Source of the DNA: DASTDY01 sp035457345
GTDB taxonomy: Bacteria; Patescibacteriota; Saccharimonadia; Saccharimonadales; EFPC-124
Direction: 5' to 3'
DNA: 10,412 nt
Assembly (NCBI GenBank): GCA_035457345.1
Contig: DATIBT010000003.1
Location: forward strand, 1 to 10,412
Shown: one piece after another, positions 1 to 5,794 of the stretch
How the letters are laid out: each line of letters starts with the position of its first letter
Position numbering within the stretch: the stretch's first letter is position 1
Program-made: the position numbers and the translations under genes
Notes under the pieces: generated by a model
Told to the model about the DNA's origin: nothing
The model's input: the letters and a program-made list of their open reading frames with translations, nothing else
Database searches by the model: none

Positions 1-675
1 CTTAATGCTCACACCACCCATAATGCAAGTGCCATGAACGGTGAGTGCGGGAGCGCCTTTAGTTTCAGCTGGTGTTTTGGTTTTGTTTTCCCAACCACCC
101 ATAATCGGTAGACCGCTCACGTTGACGACCCAGTTGTCTGGAACATGAATTTCAATGCCGCCGCATAGGGTAAAAACATCGAGGTCGGCCTTGCCGTCTT
201 TCAATGCGGCATCCGTTAAATCAACCTCTATTCCGCCAAACAGCGCGCTCATACGGCCGCCGCTAAATTGCTTGGCGGTGCTGCGGGCTTCCTGGCCAGA
301 AAAGGCCACGAACAGGTCGAGTTTTTCGTCGTCAATGTCTTCGGCTTTTGGGCCGGGATTACCTCGGCCAAGAAGTAGGCTCAAGCCAAAGAAAATAATT
401 GCCAACGGCCAAATGACCTTCCAAGCATTGACGGTAACGACGTCGAGCTTATCAAGCTGCAACAGCACCCCGGCAGCTATCAGCAGCAGCGGCCACAAAA
501 ACTGCCGGAAGTTGCTAATAAGGCTAAGCAACCCAACAATAATAATCACCGACGGCCACCAGGTGCTAATAACTTGGCCAAACTTCATAACGTCGAGTGC
601 ATCAAGCAAAAAGCCAACGCCCAAACCTACAACTAATATGCCGAGCAGAACAGTACCGAGAGAACGTGTTTTCAT
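1..675 (-). CDS. LiaF-like membrane protein, C-terminus cut by window edge
   Basis: Reading the minus strand from the ATG at 675 gives 225 open codons running off the window at base 1, so the stop is outside. The N-terminal ~105 residues hold about four hydrophobic segments (about 5-27, 40-55, 58-74 and 87-104). Three of them begin with Trp-Pro, a repeated layout typical of LiaI/LiaF-like membrane modules. After an acidic linker, residues ~138-225 form repeated short beta-type units (SALFGGIEVDL, TLCGGIEIHVPDNW, IMGGW, CIMGGVSIK), matching the LiaF C-terminal domain, a family linked to cell-envelope stress sensing. Only a few residues should be missing. It lies 19 nt after the nucleotidyltransferase gene, so it may share that transcript. 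It also has its own TATACT hexamer exactly 6 nt before the ATG and no Shine-Dalgarno. The family call is firm; the specific role is not. Confidence 0.85.
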   Translation of the reverse strand, partial: MKTRSLGTVLLGILVVGLGVGFLLDALDVMKFGQVISTWWPSVIIIVGLLSLISNFRQFLWPLLLIAAGVLLQLDKLDVVTVNAWKVIWPLAIIFFGLSLLLGRGNPGPKAEDIDDEKLDLFVAFSGQEARSTAKQFSGGRMSALFGGIEVDLTDAALKDGKADLDVFTLCGGIEIHVPDNWVVNVSGLPIMGGWENKTKTPAETKGAPALTVHGTCIMGGVSIK

Positions 676-681
676 GGGTTC

Positions 682-687
682 AGTATA
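682..687 (-). promoter_or_regulatory. -10 element for LiaF-like gene, leaderless arrangement
   Basis: On the minus strand TATACT ends 6 nt before the ATG at 675, with GAACCC between. With the usual 6-8 nt from -10 to +1, transcription would start at or next to the A of the ATG. A good -35 is not visible at 17 nt (TGGCTT). The hexamer and spacing are seen; promoter activity is inferred. Confidence 0.45.
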
Positions 688-694
688 GCGCTGG

Positions 695-1321
695 CTACAT
701 CTTTAAGCCAGCTTGTTCCAAGAAATTGAGCGCCTGCGGCGTGGCGCCTGTTTCTTTGATGCGGGCAGCGGCGTATTGTTGGTCAATAGGCATCGCACGC
801 ACCAAGTCGGCCACATCTTTAGCGTCGAACTTGTTTTGCTCTGGCCCGCGGCGCATGAAGGCTTTAAAAATAAGCGTATCAAAGGGGTTGGCGAGGTACA
901 CACGGTGGCCGGCAACTTCGAACAGCAAACGGTTTTCAACCGCCAAATTGGTTAGGAAGATGGGAAAACGGCCTTCTGGCGCAATGAATACGTGATTCGC
1001 AACGAACTCAAGATCGGCGTTTTTAACGATCACGGCGAGCACATCTGCCTCGCTTTGTAGCGTCTCGCCTTGCTCGGTTGTGATAGTGGTGACTTTTTTA
1101 TCGGTGCGCTCGGTTACTGGTAGGATCTGGGCGGCGCGGTCAAAGTCATCGTTGTGCACGAGAATATCAACATCGGTCGCCTGCCGGTTGCCGGTGAGCA
1201 GCGACACGGCACAGCCTGCAAATATTCCCCACCGGATACCTGCTTGGTTGAGTTGTGCAAACAATGCCACTGCCGCTGGTTTGTCGGCGATGAAATGCGA
1301 TATCCGCGCCTGCGCGTCCAC
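695..1321 (-). CDS. nucleotidyltransferase-fold protein
   Basis: This 208-residue protein has a GTG start that shares its G with the aspS stop (TAGTG), so translation is probably coupled to aspS; no Shine-Dalgarno is visible. Residues ~32-55 give the nucleotidyltransferase signature: Gly36 in a G-C-A-V-S-L-L segment, then Arg46, Thr49, Asp50-x-Asp52 followed by ILV. This corresponds to the G-(G/S)...D-x-D metal-binding core of the Pol-beta-like fold. A third acidic residue may be Asp103 or Glu105 in a beta-like ADLEFV stretch. The second Gly of the usual GG/GS pair is Cys37. The rest resembles small NTases annotated as AbiEii-like or aminoglycoside-adenylyltransferase-like. No partner HEPN or MNT antitoxin gene is adjacent. 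The substrate (nucleotide transfer to RNA, protein or small molecule) cannot be told from sequence. Fold confidence is good, function is open. Confidence 0.7.
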   Translation of the reverse strand: MDAQARISHFIADKPAAVALFAQLNQAGIRWGIFAGCAVSLLTGNRQATDVDILVHNDDFDRAAQILPVTERTDKKVTTITTEQGETLQSEADVLAVIVKNADLEFVANHVFIAPEGRFPIFLTNLAVENRLLFEVAGHRVYLANPFDTLIFKAFMRRGPEQNKFDAKDVADLVRAMPIDQQYAAARIKETGATPQALNFLEQAGLKM

Positions 1322-2628
1322 TATGGCGCCAAGCGGTTAATGTCGCGTGGGAACAAGCTCGCTTCTTTGACGTTGCCGAGCCCAATAAACTTCTGGGTCA
1401 GACGTTCCAGCCCCATGCCGAATCCGCCATGCGAGGGCATGCCGGCTTGCATGGCCATAAGGAAGTAACGGAAGCCTGGATCTTCTGGGTTGCCGCCGAT
1501 TGCCTGTAGCTGTTTCATGACCACATCGTAGCGGTGCTCGCGCATGCTGCCGGTGGCAATCTCGACACCGCGGAATAGCAGGTCGATGCGGTCGGCAAAC
1601 TCTGGCTTTCCGTCCTGGGCTTTGTGGTAAAACTTCATGTCGCTGGCTGGCCAGTCGGTTACAAAGACCGCTTCTGAGCCGAGCTCTTTGCTGGCGTACT
1701 CGCAGACCCAGCGCTCTTCTTCTGGCCGTAAGTCTTTTTCGCCAATGGTCTTTTCGCCGGTGGCAGCGCTGTATTTCTCGTGGATTTCAGCCATGCTCAT
1801 GCTTGGAATAGTCTCGGGCAGAACCGGCTTAGTGGCGCCCCATTCGTTTAGCTGACCTTCGCAGTATTGCCAGAGGTCGTCCGAGACATTGCGGAGAATG
1901 TCGCTGAGCAGTTGCTTGAGGTCTTCAATGTCCATGAACCCGAACTCGGCGTCCACGCTGATATATTCAGTCATATGGCGAGTGGTGGCGCTTGGCTCGG
2001 CGCGGTACACAGGGGCGATTTCAAACACGCGTTCAAACACGCCGACCATCATTTGCTTGTAAAACTGGGGGCTTTGGGCAAGCGTTGCCTCTTTGCCAAA
2101 ATAGTCCATTTTAAAGACTTCGGCGCCGCCTTCGGTTGCGGCCGCCAGTAGTTTTGGCGTGCGGATTTCGGTGAAGTCCTGGCCGCGGAGATATTCGCGG
2201 ATGGCGCGCTGGATTTCGCTCTGTATCTTGAACACAGCTTGTTCGCGTGGGGAACGAAGGCCGATGACGCGGTATTCAAATAGCGTGTCGAGGTTGTCGG
2301 ATTCGTGGCTGAGGGGCTTGTCGATCTCGATTGGCGGCTCCATTTCGACTGGCACGTCGACCTTTAGGCCGACTTCGTGGATCTCAACGCCGCCTGGTGC
2401 GCGGTCGTCTGCCGCCACAACGCCGGAGACTTCCAGCACGGTGCCAATCTGTAAACCACGCAGTTTCTCTACCTCGCCCTTGTCTTTCACAAGGGCCTGG
2501 GCGATGCCGCTGCGGTCGCGGATAACAATAAACGTTAAACCACCAAGCAAACGCTTTTTGTGCAGCCAGCCTTTAATGGTGGCCTGTTTGCCCACATGTT
2601 CTGTAAGTTGTCTGGTAAGTGTACGCAT
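1321..2628 (-). CDS. aspS: aspartyl-tRNA synthetase, archaeal-type, probably non-discriminating (Asp/Asn)
   Basis: This 435-residue class IIb synthetase charges tRNA-Asp with aspartate. Residues ~1-100 are the OB-fold anticodon-binding domain and ~115-435 the catalytic domain. Seen directly: the flipping-loop stretch ATEGGAEVF (~164-172), motif 2 with VYRAE...TTRH (~207-218), and motif 3 GMGLERL (404-410) followed by EASLFPRD. The short length and lack of the ~100-residue bacterial insertion place it with archaeal/eukaryotic-type AspRS. His23 (in GWLHKKR) and Pro78 (in RAPGG) match the His and loop Pro associated with non-discriminating enzymes, which also make Asp-tRNA-Asn for GatCAB amidation. 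The ATG overlaps the stop of the upstream CBS gene by one base (TAATG), with AAGGA about 9 nt upstream. The synthetase call is near certain; the Asn dual specificity is inferred from two residues. Confidence 0.96.
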   Translation of the reverse strand: MRTLTRQLTEHVGKQATIKGWLHKKRLLGGLTFIVIRDRSGIAQALVKDKGEVEKLRGLQIGTVLEVSGVVAADDRAPGGVEIHEVGLKVDVPVEMEPPIEIDKPLSHESDNLDTLFEYRVIGLRSPREQAVFKIQSEIQRAIREYLRGQDFTEIRTPKLLAAATEGGAEVFKMDYFGKEATLAQSPQFYKQMMVGVFERVFEIAPVYRAEPSATTRHMTEYISVDAEFGFMDIEDLKQLLSDILRNVSDDLWQYCEGQLNEWGATKPVLPETIPSMSMAEIHEKYSAATGEKTIGEKDLRPEEERWVCEYASKELGSEAVFVTDWPASDMKFYHKAQDGKPEFADRIDLLFRGVEIATGSMREHRYDVVMKQLQAIGGNPEDPGFRYFLMAMQAGMPSHGGFGMGLERLTQKFIGLGNVKEASLFPRDINRLAP

Positions 2629-3593
2629 TAGTTCATTTCCTTTGGATCGGTTGATAAGTGAATATCTCGGTCGGGCGGGGCTACACCCAGAAGCTTGGCA
2701 AGTGTATCGCGAAGCGTAATCAGCCCCGTTGTATTCCCTTGATTGTCGACTACTATAAACAGTTGCTTCCCCGTTTGCAAACTGGCACCGAGCACAGTCA
2801 GCAGCTCTTCGTCCTCCGGCAGGTACACAATGCTTTTGCGCACAGCGTCTTCTACGATCTTAATGTCGGGATGACCGCTCATGACGTCGCTCATATACAG
2901 CAGGCCTTCAATGTGGCCGATGTCTTTTTTCACCACGACGAACATCTTGTGGCCATCTTTATGCAAGCGGTCAAGCAGCACTGGCCCAACCGTGTCTTTG
3001 AGCTCCACGGTCTTAATCTTGCCACGCGGCACCATGACGTCTTTAATCTTGAGGCCACCAAACGCGAGTGCCCCTTGCAGCCGCTGTTTATCAGTGGGCG
3101 TAAGTACGCGCCGATCGGCATCAATCAAATGCGACAGCTCGCTGCGCGAGGCCACAACCGCGCCCGATACCGGACGGTCCTTGGCGGTCATAAATTTCAT
3201 AAACGGTCCAATGGCAACCGCTATTTTTATGAGGAACGGCTCAAGTTTCTGCTGGAGCGGTTTCGCAATGCCGCCCAACCAACCGCGCGCGGCAGCAATG
3301 TAGGCAAGGATGAAATATACAGCTACAAGCAGCGGCCCCACCGCCGAATCACTGTCCTTCAAAAGCAGCCAGGCAATGAGCACGCTGATAATGATTTCTT
3401 TTACGAACTGAAGCGCCGTCAGCGTTGGCAAAGCATTGCGGCGATGCCATTCGGCAATTGCCCCCTTATCACCGGCTTCAGCTTTGCGGCTTAGCTCAAA
3501 ATCGCTCGGCCCAACCGGCGAATAATGCAGGCTTTTTATAACAGCCAACAAAAACGTAAGCAGAACAGCAATGACCTGAATCACAATTTCCAT
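2628..3593 (-). CDS. CNNM/CorC-like membrane protein with CBS pair
   Basis: This 321-residue protein has three hydrophobic segments (about 3-22, 62-78 and 84-104) and an amphipathic stretch at ~112-135, then a Bateman module of two CBS domains (~183-238 and ~246-303). The first CBS opens with IKDVMVPRGKI, the hallmark of CorC/HlyC/CNNM proteins, which act in Mg2+ handling or related membrane functions. The second holds LFIVVDNQGNTTGLITLRDTLAKLLG. The protein ends ~18 residues after CBS2, so the CorC_HlyC C-terminal domain usual in the family is absent. The N-terminal membrane region is also shorter than a standard DUF21. It is the first gene of the minus-strand operon with aspS. The ATG has only a weak AGG upstream, while TATAAT lies 15 nt ahead of it, suggesting a very short leader. 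CBS and family assignment are firm; a transport role is inferred. Confidence 0.82.
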   Translation of the reverse strand: MEIVIQVIAVLLTFLLAVIKSLHYSPVGPSDFELSRKAEAGDKGAIAEWHRRNALPTLTALQFVKEIIISVLIAWLLLKDSDSAVGPLLVAVYFILAYIAAARGWLGGIAKPLQQKLEPFLIKIAVAIGPFMKFMTAKDRPVSGAVVASRSELSHLIDADRRVLTPTDKQRLQGALAFGGLKIKDVMVPRGKIKTVELKDTVGPVLLDRLHKDGHKMFVVVKKDIGHIEGLLYMSDVMSGHPDIKIVEDAVRKSIVYLPEDEELLTVLGASLQTGKQLFIVVDNQGNTTGLITLRDTLAKLLGVAPPDRDIHLSTDPKEMN

Positions 3594-3619
3594 AACCTAA
3601 CCTATTGTATTATAGGTGT
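3594..3619. promoter_or_regulatory. 26-bp divergent promoter region (CBS gene / DsbA-like gene)
   Basis: Only 26 bases separate two divergent starts. On the minus strand a perfect TATAAT occupies 3614-3609, 15 nt before the CBS-gene ATG. On the plus strand TATTAT occupies 3608-3613, exactly 6 nt before the ATG at 3620. The two -10 hexamers overlap almost fully, so firing in one direction should exclude the other. No convincing -35 is visible for either: both would have to lie inside the opposite gene. Confidence 0.5.
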
Positions 3620-4318
3620 ATGAATAAGACGAAGTGGATAGTTTTTGCCGCTGTGGTCGTCCTCATTTTTGGGGGCATCATTTGGGCAAACAAAAGCAGT
3701 GAGAAACCATTTACCGGTGACGCAACCAAAGTAATTACCGAAGGACCGATTGCCGATCATGTAAAAGGCGGTAAAGACAATAAAGTGCTCATTATTGAGT
3801 ATGGCGACTTCCAGTGCCCCGCCTGTGGCACCATGTACCAACCAATGAAAGAAATTGTAAAGAAATACGGCGATAAAATTACCTTCGTCTTCCGCAACTT
3901 CCCGCTTACCAACATTCACCCGAACGCCCTAGCCGCCGCAACCGCCGCTGAAGCCGCCGGGCTCCAAGGTAAATTCTTTGAATATCACAACATCCTGTAC
4001 GAAAATCAAGACGCTTGGAAGGACGTCACGCTTACCAAGCGCGAAGAAACGTTTGTGAATTACGCCAAGATGCTTGGGCTCGACGAAAACAAGTTTAAGA
4101 CCGACCTAAAATCTAAAGACGTCGGTAGTAAAATTGCGCGTGACCGCTCAACCGGCAGCAATGCCTATAAGGTAGACAGTACACCCACCTTTATCATTGA
4201 CGGCGAGAAGATTGTCGGCACGGACAACGTTGACGTAGATAAGATCACCAAGAAAATCACCGACGCTATTGCCAAGGCATATCCAGAAGAGAAGAAAAAC
4301 GATTCTAGCAATCAGTAG
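3620..4318 (+). CDS. membrane-anchored DsbA-like thioredoxin-fold protein
   Basis: This 232-residue protein has an N-terminal signal-anchor (K3-T-K5 then hydrophobic ~6-23) and a thioredoxin-fold domain facing outward. The active site C66-P-A-C69 follows the conserved IIEYGDFQCP stretch. A later VDSTPTFII segment holds the cis-Pro loop, and FRNFPLTNIHPNA is also typical of the DsbA-like Thioredoxin_4 family. It probably acts as a disulfide oxidase/isomerase for exported proteins. The tail is Lys/Glu/Asn-rich. An upstream in-frame TTG at 3605 would add five residues, but the ATG at 3620 is preferred because it is followed at once by the signal-anchor and TATTAT lies 6 nt before it. No electron-recycling partner (DsbB/VKOR) is in the window. 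It converges with the 38-aa small ORF across a strong hairpin. Confidence 0.93.
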   Translation: MNKTKWIVFAAVVVLIFGGIIWANKSSEKPFTGDATKVITEGPIADHVKGGKDNKVLIIEYGDFQCPACGTMYQPMKEIVKKYGDKITFVFRNFPLTNIHPNALAAATAAEAAGLQGKFFEYHNILYENQDAWKDVTLTKREETFVNYAKMLGLDENKFKTDLKSKDVGSKIARDRSTGSNAYKVDSTPTFIIDGEKIVGTDNVDVDKITKKITDAIAKAYPEEKKNDSSNQ

Positions 4319-4342
4319 CAGTAGCGCGCATTGAGGACGGGT

Positions 4343-4373
4343 GCTCCTGGCGCGGCACTGCCACGCCAGGAGC
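4343..4373. terminator. strong hairpin between convergent DsbA-like gene and 38-aa ORF
   Basis: GCTCCTGGCG (4343-4352) pairs perfectly with CGCCAGGAGC (4364-4373). An inner GGC/GCC can extend the stem inside an 11-nt loop. It begins 25 nt after the DsbA-like stop and 8 nt after the 38-aa ORF stop on the other strand. Neither side has a U-tract, so it may act as an RNA 3'-end stabiliser or a factor-dependent terminator rather than a classic intrinsic one. Confidence 0.6.
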
Positions 4374-4380
4374 TGGCTAC

Positions 4381-4497
4381 TCACATGTAGCAGCCACTAG
4401 CGGGGTTGCGACAGTGTCCTGCGCCACTTCCGCACACCTGACAGCTGCACACGCATCTTGCCCTCAAAAAAGACAAGAGGCCACGTAGAGCCTTCAT
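4381..4497 (-). CDS. small Cys-rich peptide, 38 aa, unknown function
   Basis: Minus-strand ORF of 38 codons, ATG at 4497 and TGA at 4381. Its initiation signal is excellent: GGAGGTG at 4511-4505 with 7 nt (AAAAAAT) before the ATG, and an in-frame TGA just upstream fixes the start. The peptide starts with a basic/hydrophobic stretch (MKALRGLLSFLRAR), then carries Cys15, Cys17, Cys19, Cys22, Cys29 and Cys36 plus His28. The layout is C-x-C-x-C-x2-C followed by a Gly/Ser/Ala linker, HC, and GCYM at the end. That density suggests metal binding or a disulfide-knotted secreted peptide; the nearby DsbA-like gene would fit the latter, but this is speculation. Upstream is a promoter-like TTGACG-17-TACCAT, and downstream a strong hairpin, so it looks like a self-contained transcription unit. 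No family is recognised. Confidence 0.6.
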   Translation of the reverse strand: MKALRGLLSFLRARCVCSCQVCGSGAGHCRNPASGCYM

Positions 4498-4541
4498 ATT
4501 TTTTCACCTCCACATAACAGCAGGCAATAGGTGCGTAGTCC

Positions 4542-4570
4542 ATGGTACGTTTGCAACCCGATTGCGTCAA
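4542..4570 (-). promoter_or_regulatory. promoter of the 38-aa Cys-rich ORF
   Basis: On the minus strand TTGACG (4570-4565) and TACCAT (4547-4542) are separated by exactly 17 nt, 5/6 and 4/6 matches to the sigma-70-type consensus. Transcription would begin near 4535, leaving a ~38-nt leader with the GGAGGTG site. It begins just past the bidirectional terminator at 4572, which separates it from the 30-aa ORF. Confidence 0.5.
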
Positions 4571-4571
4571 T

Positions 4572-4603
4572 AAAAAAGAGCGCCCGCACGGGCGCTTCTT
4601 TTT
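4572..4603. terminator. bidirectional intrinsic terminator
   Basis: AGCGCCCG (4579-4586) and CGGGCGCT (4589-4596) form an 8-bp GC-rich stem. It is flanked by six A residues on the left and TTCTTTTT on the right. On the minus strand it gives a stem followed by CTTTTTT directly after the 30-aa ORF stop; on the plus strand it gives a stem followed by TCTTTTT, a backstop for DsbA-like transcripts. Confidence 0.88.
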
Positions 4604-4605
4604 AC

Positions 4606-4698
4606 CTAGTGTTCAAGATAATCTTGCCACTCGGCCGGGACAATTTCCACCGCAATTTTGCGGACCCGAGAGGGTTCTTTGCGGATGTCAATTGGCAT
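4606..4698 (-). CDS. small protein, 30 aa, unknown function
   Basis: Minus-strand ORF of 30 codons, ATG at 4698 and TAG at 4606. AAGGAG at 4710-4705 is 6 nt from the ATG, ideal for initiation. The peptide begins MPIDIRKEPSRVRKIAVEIV and ends with an acidic, aromatic PAEWQDYLEH, so it is amphipathic, mixed-charge and without a membrane segment or Cys. The stop is followed within a few bases by the intrinsic terminator at 4572-4603, as expected for a real gene end. The promoter is not clear: the best candidate is a weak TTGAAT-17-TAAGTT with a TG extension, about 65 nt upstream. It may instead be read from the corA transcript, since corA lies upstream on the same strand with only a weak 4-bp hairpin (AACG/CGTT) near its stop. 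No family is recognised. Confidence 0.5.
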   Translation of the reverse strand: MPIDIRKEPSRVRKIAVEIVPAEWQDYLEH

Positions 4699-4845
4699 AT
4701 GCTGCTCCTTGTTAATTGTGGTGGACCTATCAGGACGCTACGCGCATAACCCGATCAACACACAAGTAACAACTTACCAAAGCTTGACAAACCATTCAAG
4801 CATAAACGCTACCCCGTGTGCATAAAATGTGTAAAAACGACAGCG

Positions 4846-5775
4846 TTAAAAGATGCGATTACGACGAGCAACAATGTATACAATAAAACATATAAAAATG
4901 CTACTTCCAAATACAAACAAGTACGCCCACGGTTCATGCTGAAACGGCAAGCCAATGTTCATGCCGTACATGCCAAAGATGACATTTGGCAGGGTGATGA
5001 GCACCGTCACCCCTGTTAATAGCTTCATGGTGTGGTTCAGGTTATTGCTGGCGATCGTAGAGTACGCCTCGCGGATGCTGGTTATCGATTTAACATGCGC
5101 CCGGCAACTTTCAATTGACTGTTCGTTGTTAAGTAGCAAGTCCTCGACCAAGTCTTGGTCTTCCTCGAACAACGGAATATGGCGCCCGCCAAGCAAGCGC
5201 CGCAAAATTACTGTGGTCGGTTCCATGGCGGCTAAGAACTCATTTAGCTCGTCTTCTATGGTTACAAAATCAATGAAATCTTGGTTGCTGATCTCGTGAC
5301 CCTTTAAGCGAGTACGGATAGCGTTAATTTGCCGGCCAAGTTTGTTAATGAATGTCTCGTACTGATCGGCGATTTGGTCGAGAATGAGCAGCACCAACCG
5401 GGTCCGCTGCGTTGTAGCAAACCCAAGCTTGCCCGTTACGAAGCTTTGGAGCCGCGGCAGCTCGCCAGGCGCAATCGTAATTAACAGGTCAGGACCGGCA
5501 ACAAACAAGAGAGGTGCGGTGTCGAGCTCACCCTTTTCGTTCGTAAAGGCATACCTAATGAAAATGTAGTTTAAGTCGCCTTCTTTCTCGAGACGAGGCA
5601 TTTCATCGGGGTCGAGCGCGTCTTCTATATGCCCTGCATCTAACTTGAACACTTTAACGAGCGACTCTATCTCTTCTGTAGTTGGCGCCTCTACATACAC
5701 CCAACAACCTGGTTTGTACGCGTGCAACTCGTCTACTTTCTTTGTACGCAACGTTTTGTAGTAGTATCTGATCAT
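4846..5775 (-). CDS. corA: CorA-family Mg2+ channel
   Basis: This 309-residue inner-membrane protein is a CorA-family divalent cation (mainly Mg2+, also Co2+/Ni2+) channel that works as a pentamer. The cytoplasmic N-domain (~1-245) contains IEDALDPDEMPRLEKEGD (~50-67), usual for the family, and the long stalk helix. TM1 (~252-270) ends with the signature G-M-N at 271-273 inside GMYGMN, the selectivity-filter motif. TM2 (~284-304) is followed by a basic tail (ARRNRIF). The length is normal and all key residues are present. It starts 19 nt after the zinc-ribbon gene and could be co-transcribed. No Shine-Dalgarno precedes the ATG, but TATACT lies 8 nt upstream, allowing an independent nearly leaderless mRNA. 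Confidence 0.95.
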   Translation of the reverse strand: MIRYYYKTLRTKKVDELHAYKPGCWVYVEAPTTEEIESLVKVFKLDAGHIEDALDPDEMPRLEKEGDLNYIFIRYAFTNEKGELDTAPLLFVAGPDLLITIAPGELPRLQSFVTGKLGFATTQRTRLVLLILDQIADQYETFINKLGRQINAIRTRLKGHEISNQDFIDFVTIEDELNEFLAAMEPTTVILRRLLGGRHIPLFEEDQDLVEDLLLNNEQSIESCRAHVKSITSIREAYSTIASNNLNHTMKLLTGVTVLITLPNVIFGMYGMNIGLPFQHEPWAYLFVFGSSIFICFIVYIVARRNRIF

Positions 5776-5783
5776 CTGCGCTT

Positions 5784-5789
5784 AGTATA
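5784..5789 (-). promoter_or_regulatory. -10 element before corA
   Basis: TATACT on the minus strand ends 8 nt before the corA ATG, inside the 19-nt gap after the upstream gene. The expected -35 position (GCCGAA at 17 nt) is poor. The first transcribed base would be at or within two bases of the ATG. Confidence 0.4.
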
Positions 5790-5794
5790 CACCG

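Noticed and set aside
155..688. Plus-strand 177-codon frame at the left end
   Set aside because: Antisense to the LiaF-like gene, which extends unbroken to the window edge with clear family features.
2658..3494. Long 278-codon open frame on the plus strand
   Set aside because: It is fully antisense to the CBS-domain gene, whose protein has clear family motifs, and its translation shows no recognisable domain.
3605..3619. TTG start five codons upstream for the DsbA-like gene
   Set aside because: The codons would overlap the -10 element and add polar residues before the signal-anchor; the ATG at 3620 fits better.
4381..4383. UGA recoded as glycine (as in some CPR groups), extending the Cys-rich ORF
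   Set aside because: All other genes end with TAG or TAA without in-frame TGA, and a hairpin follows the TGA directly; standard termination is simpler.
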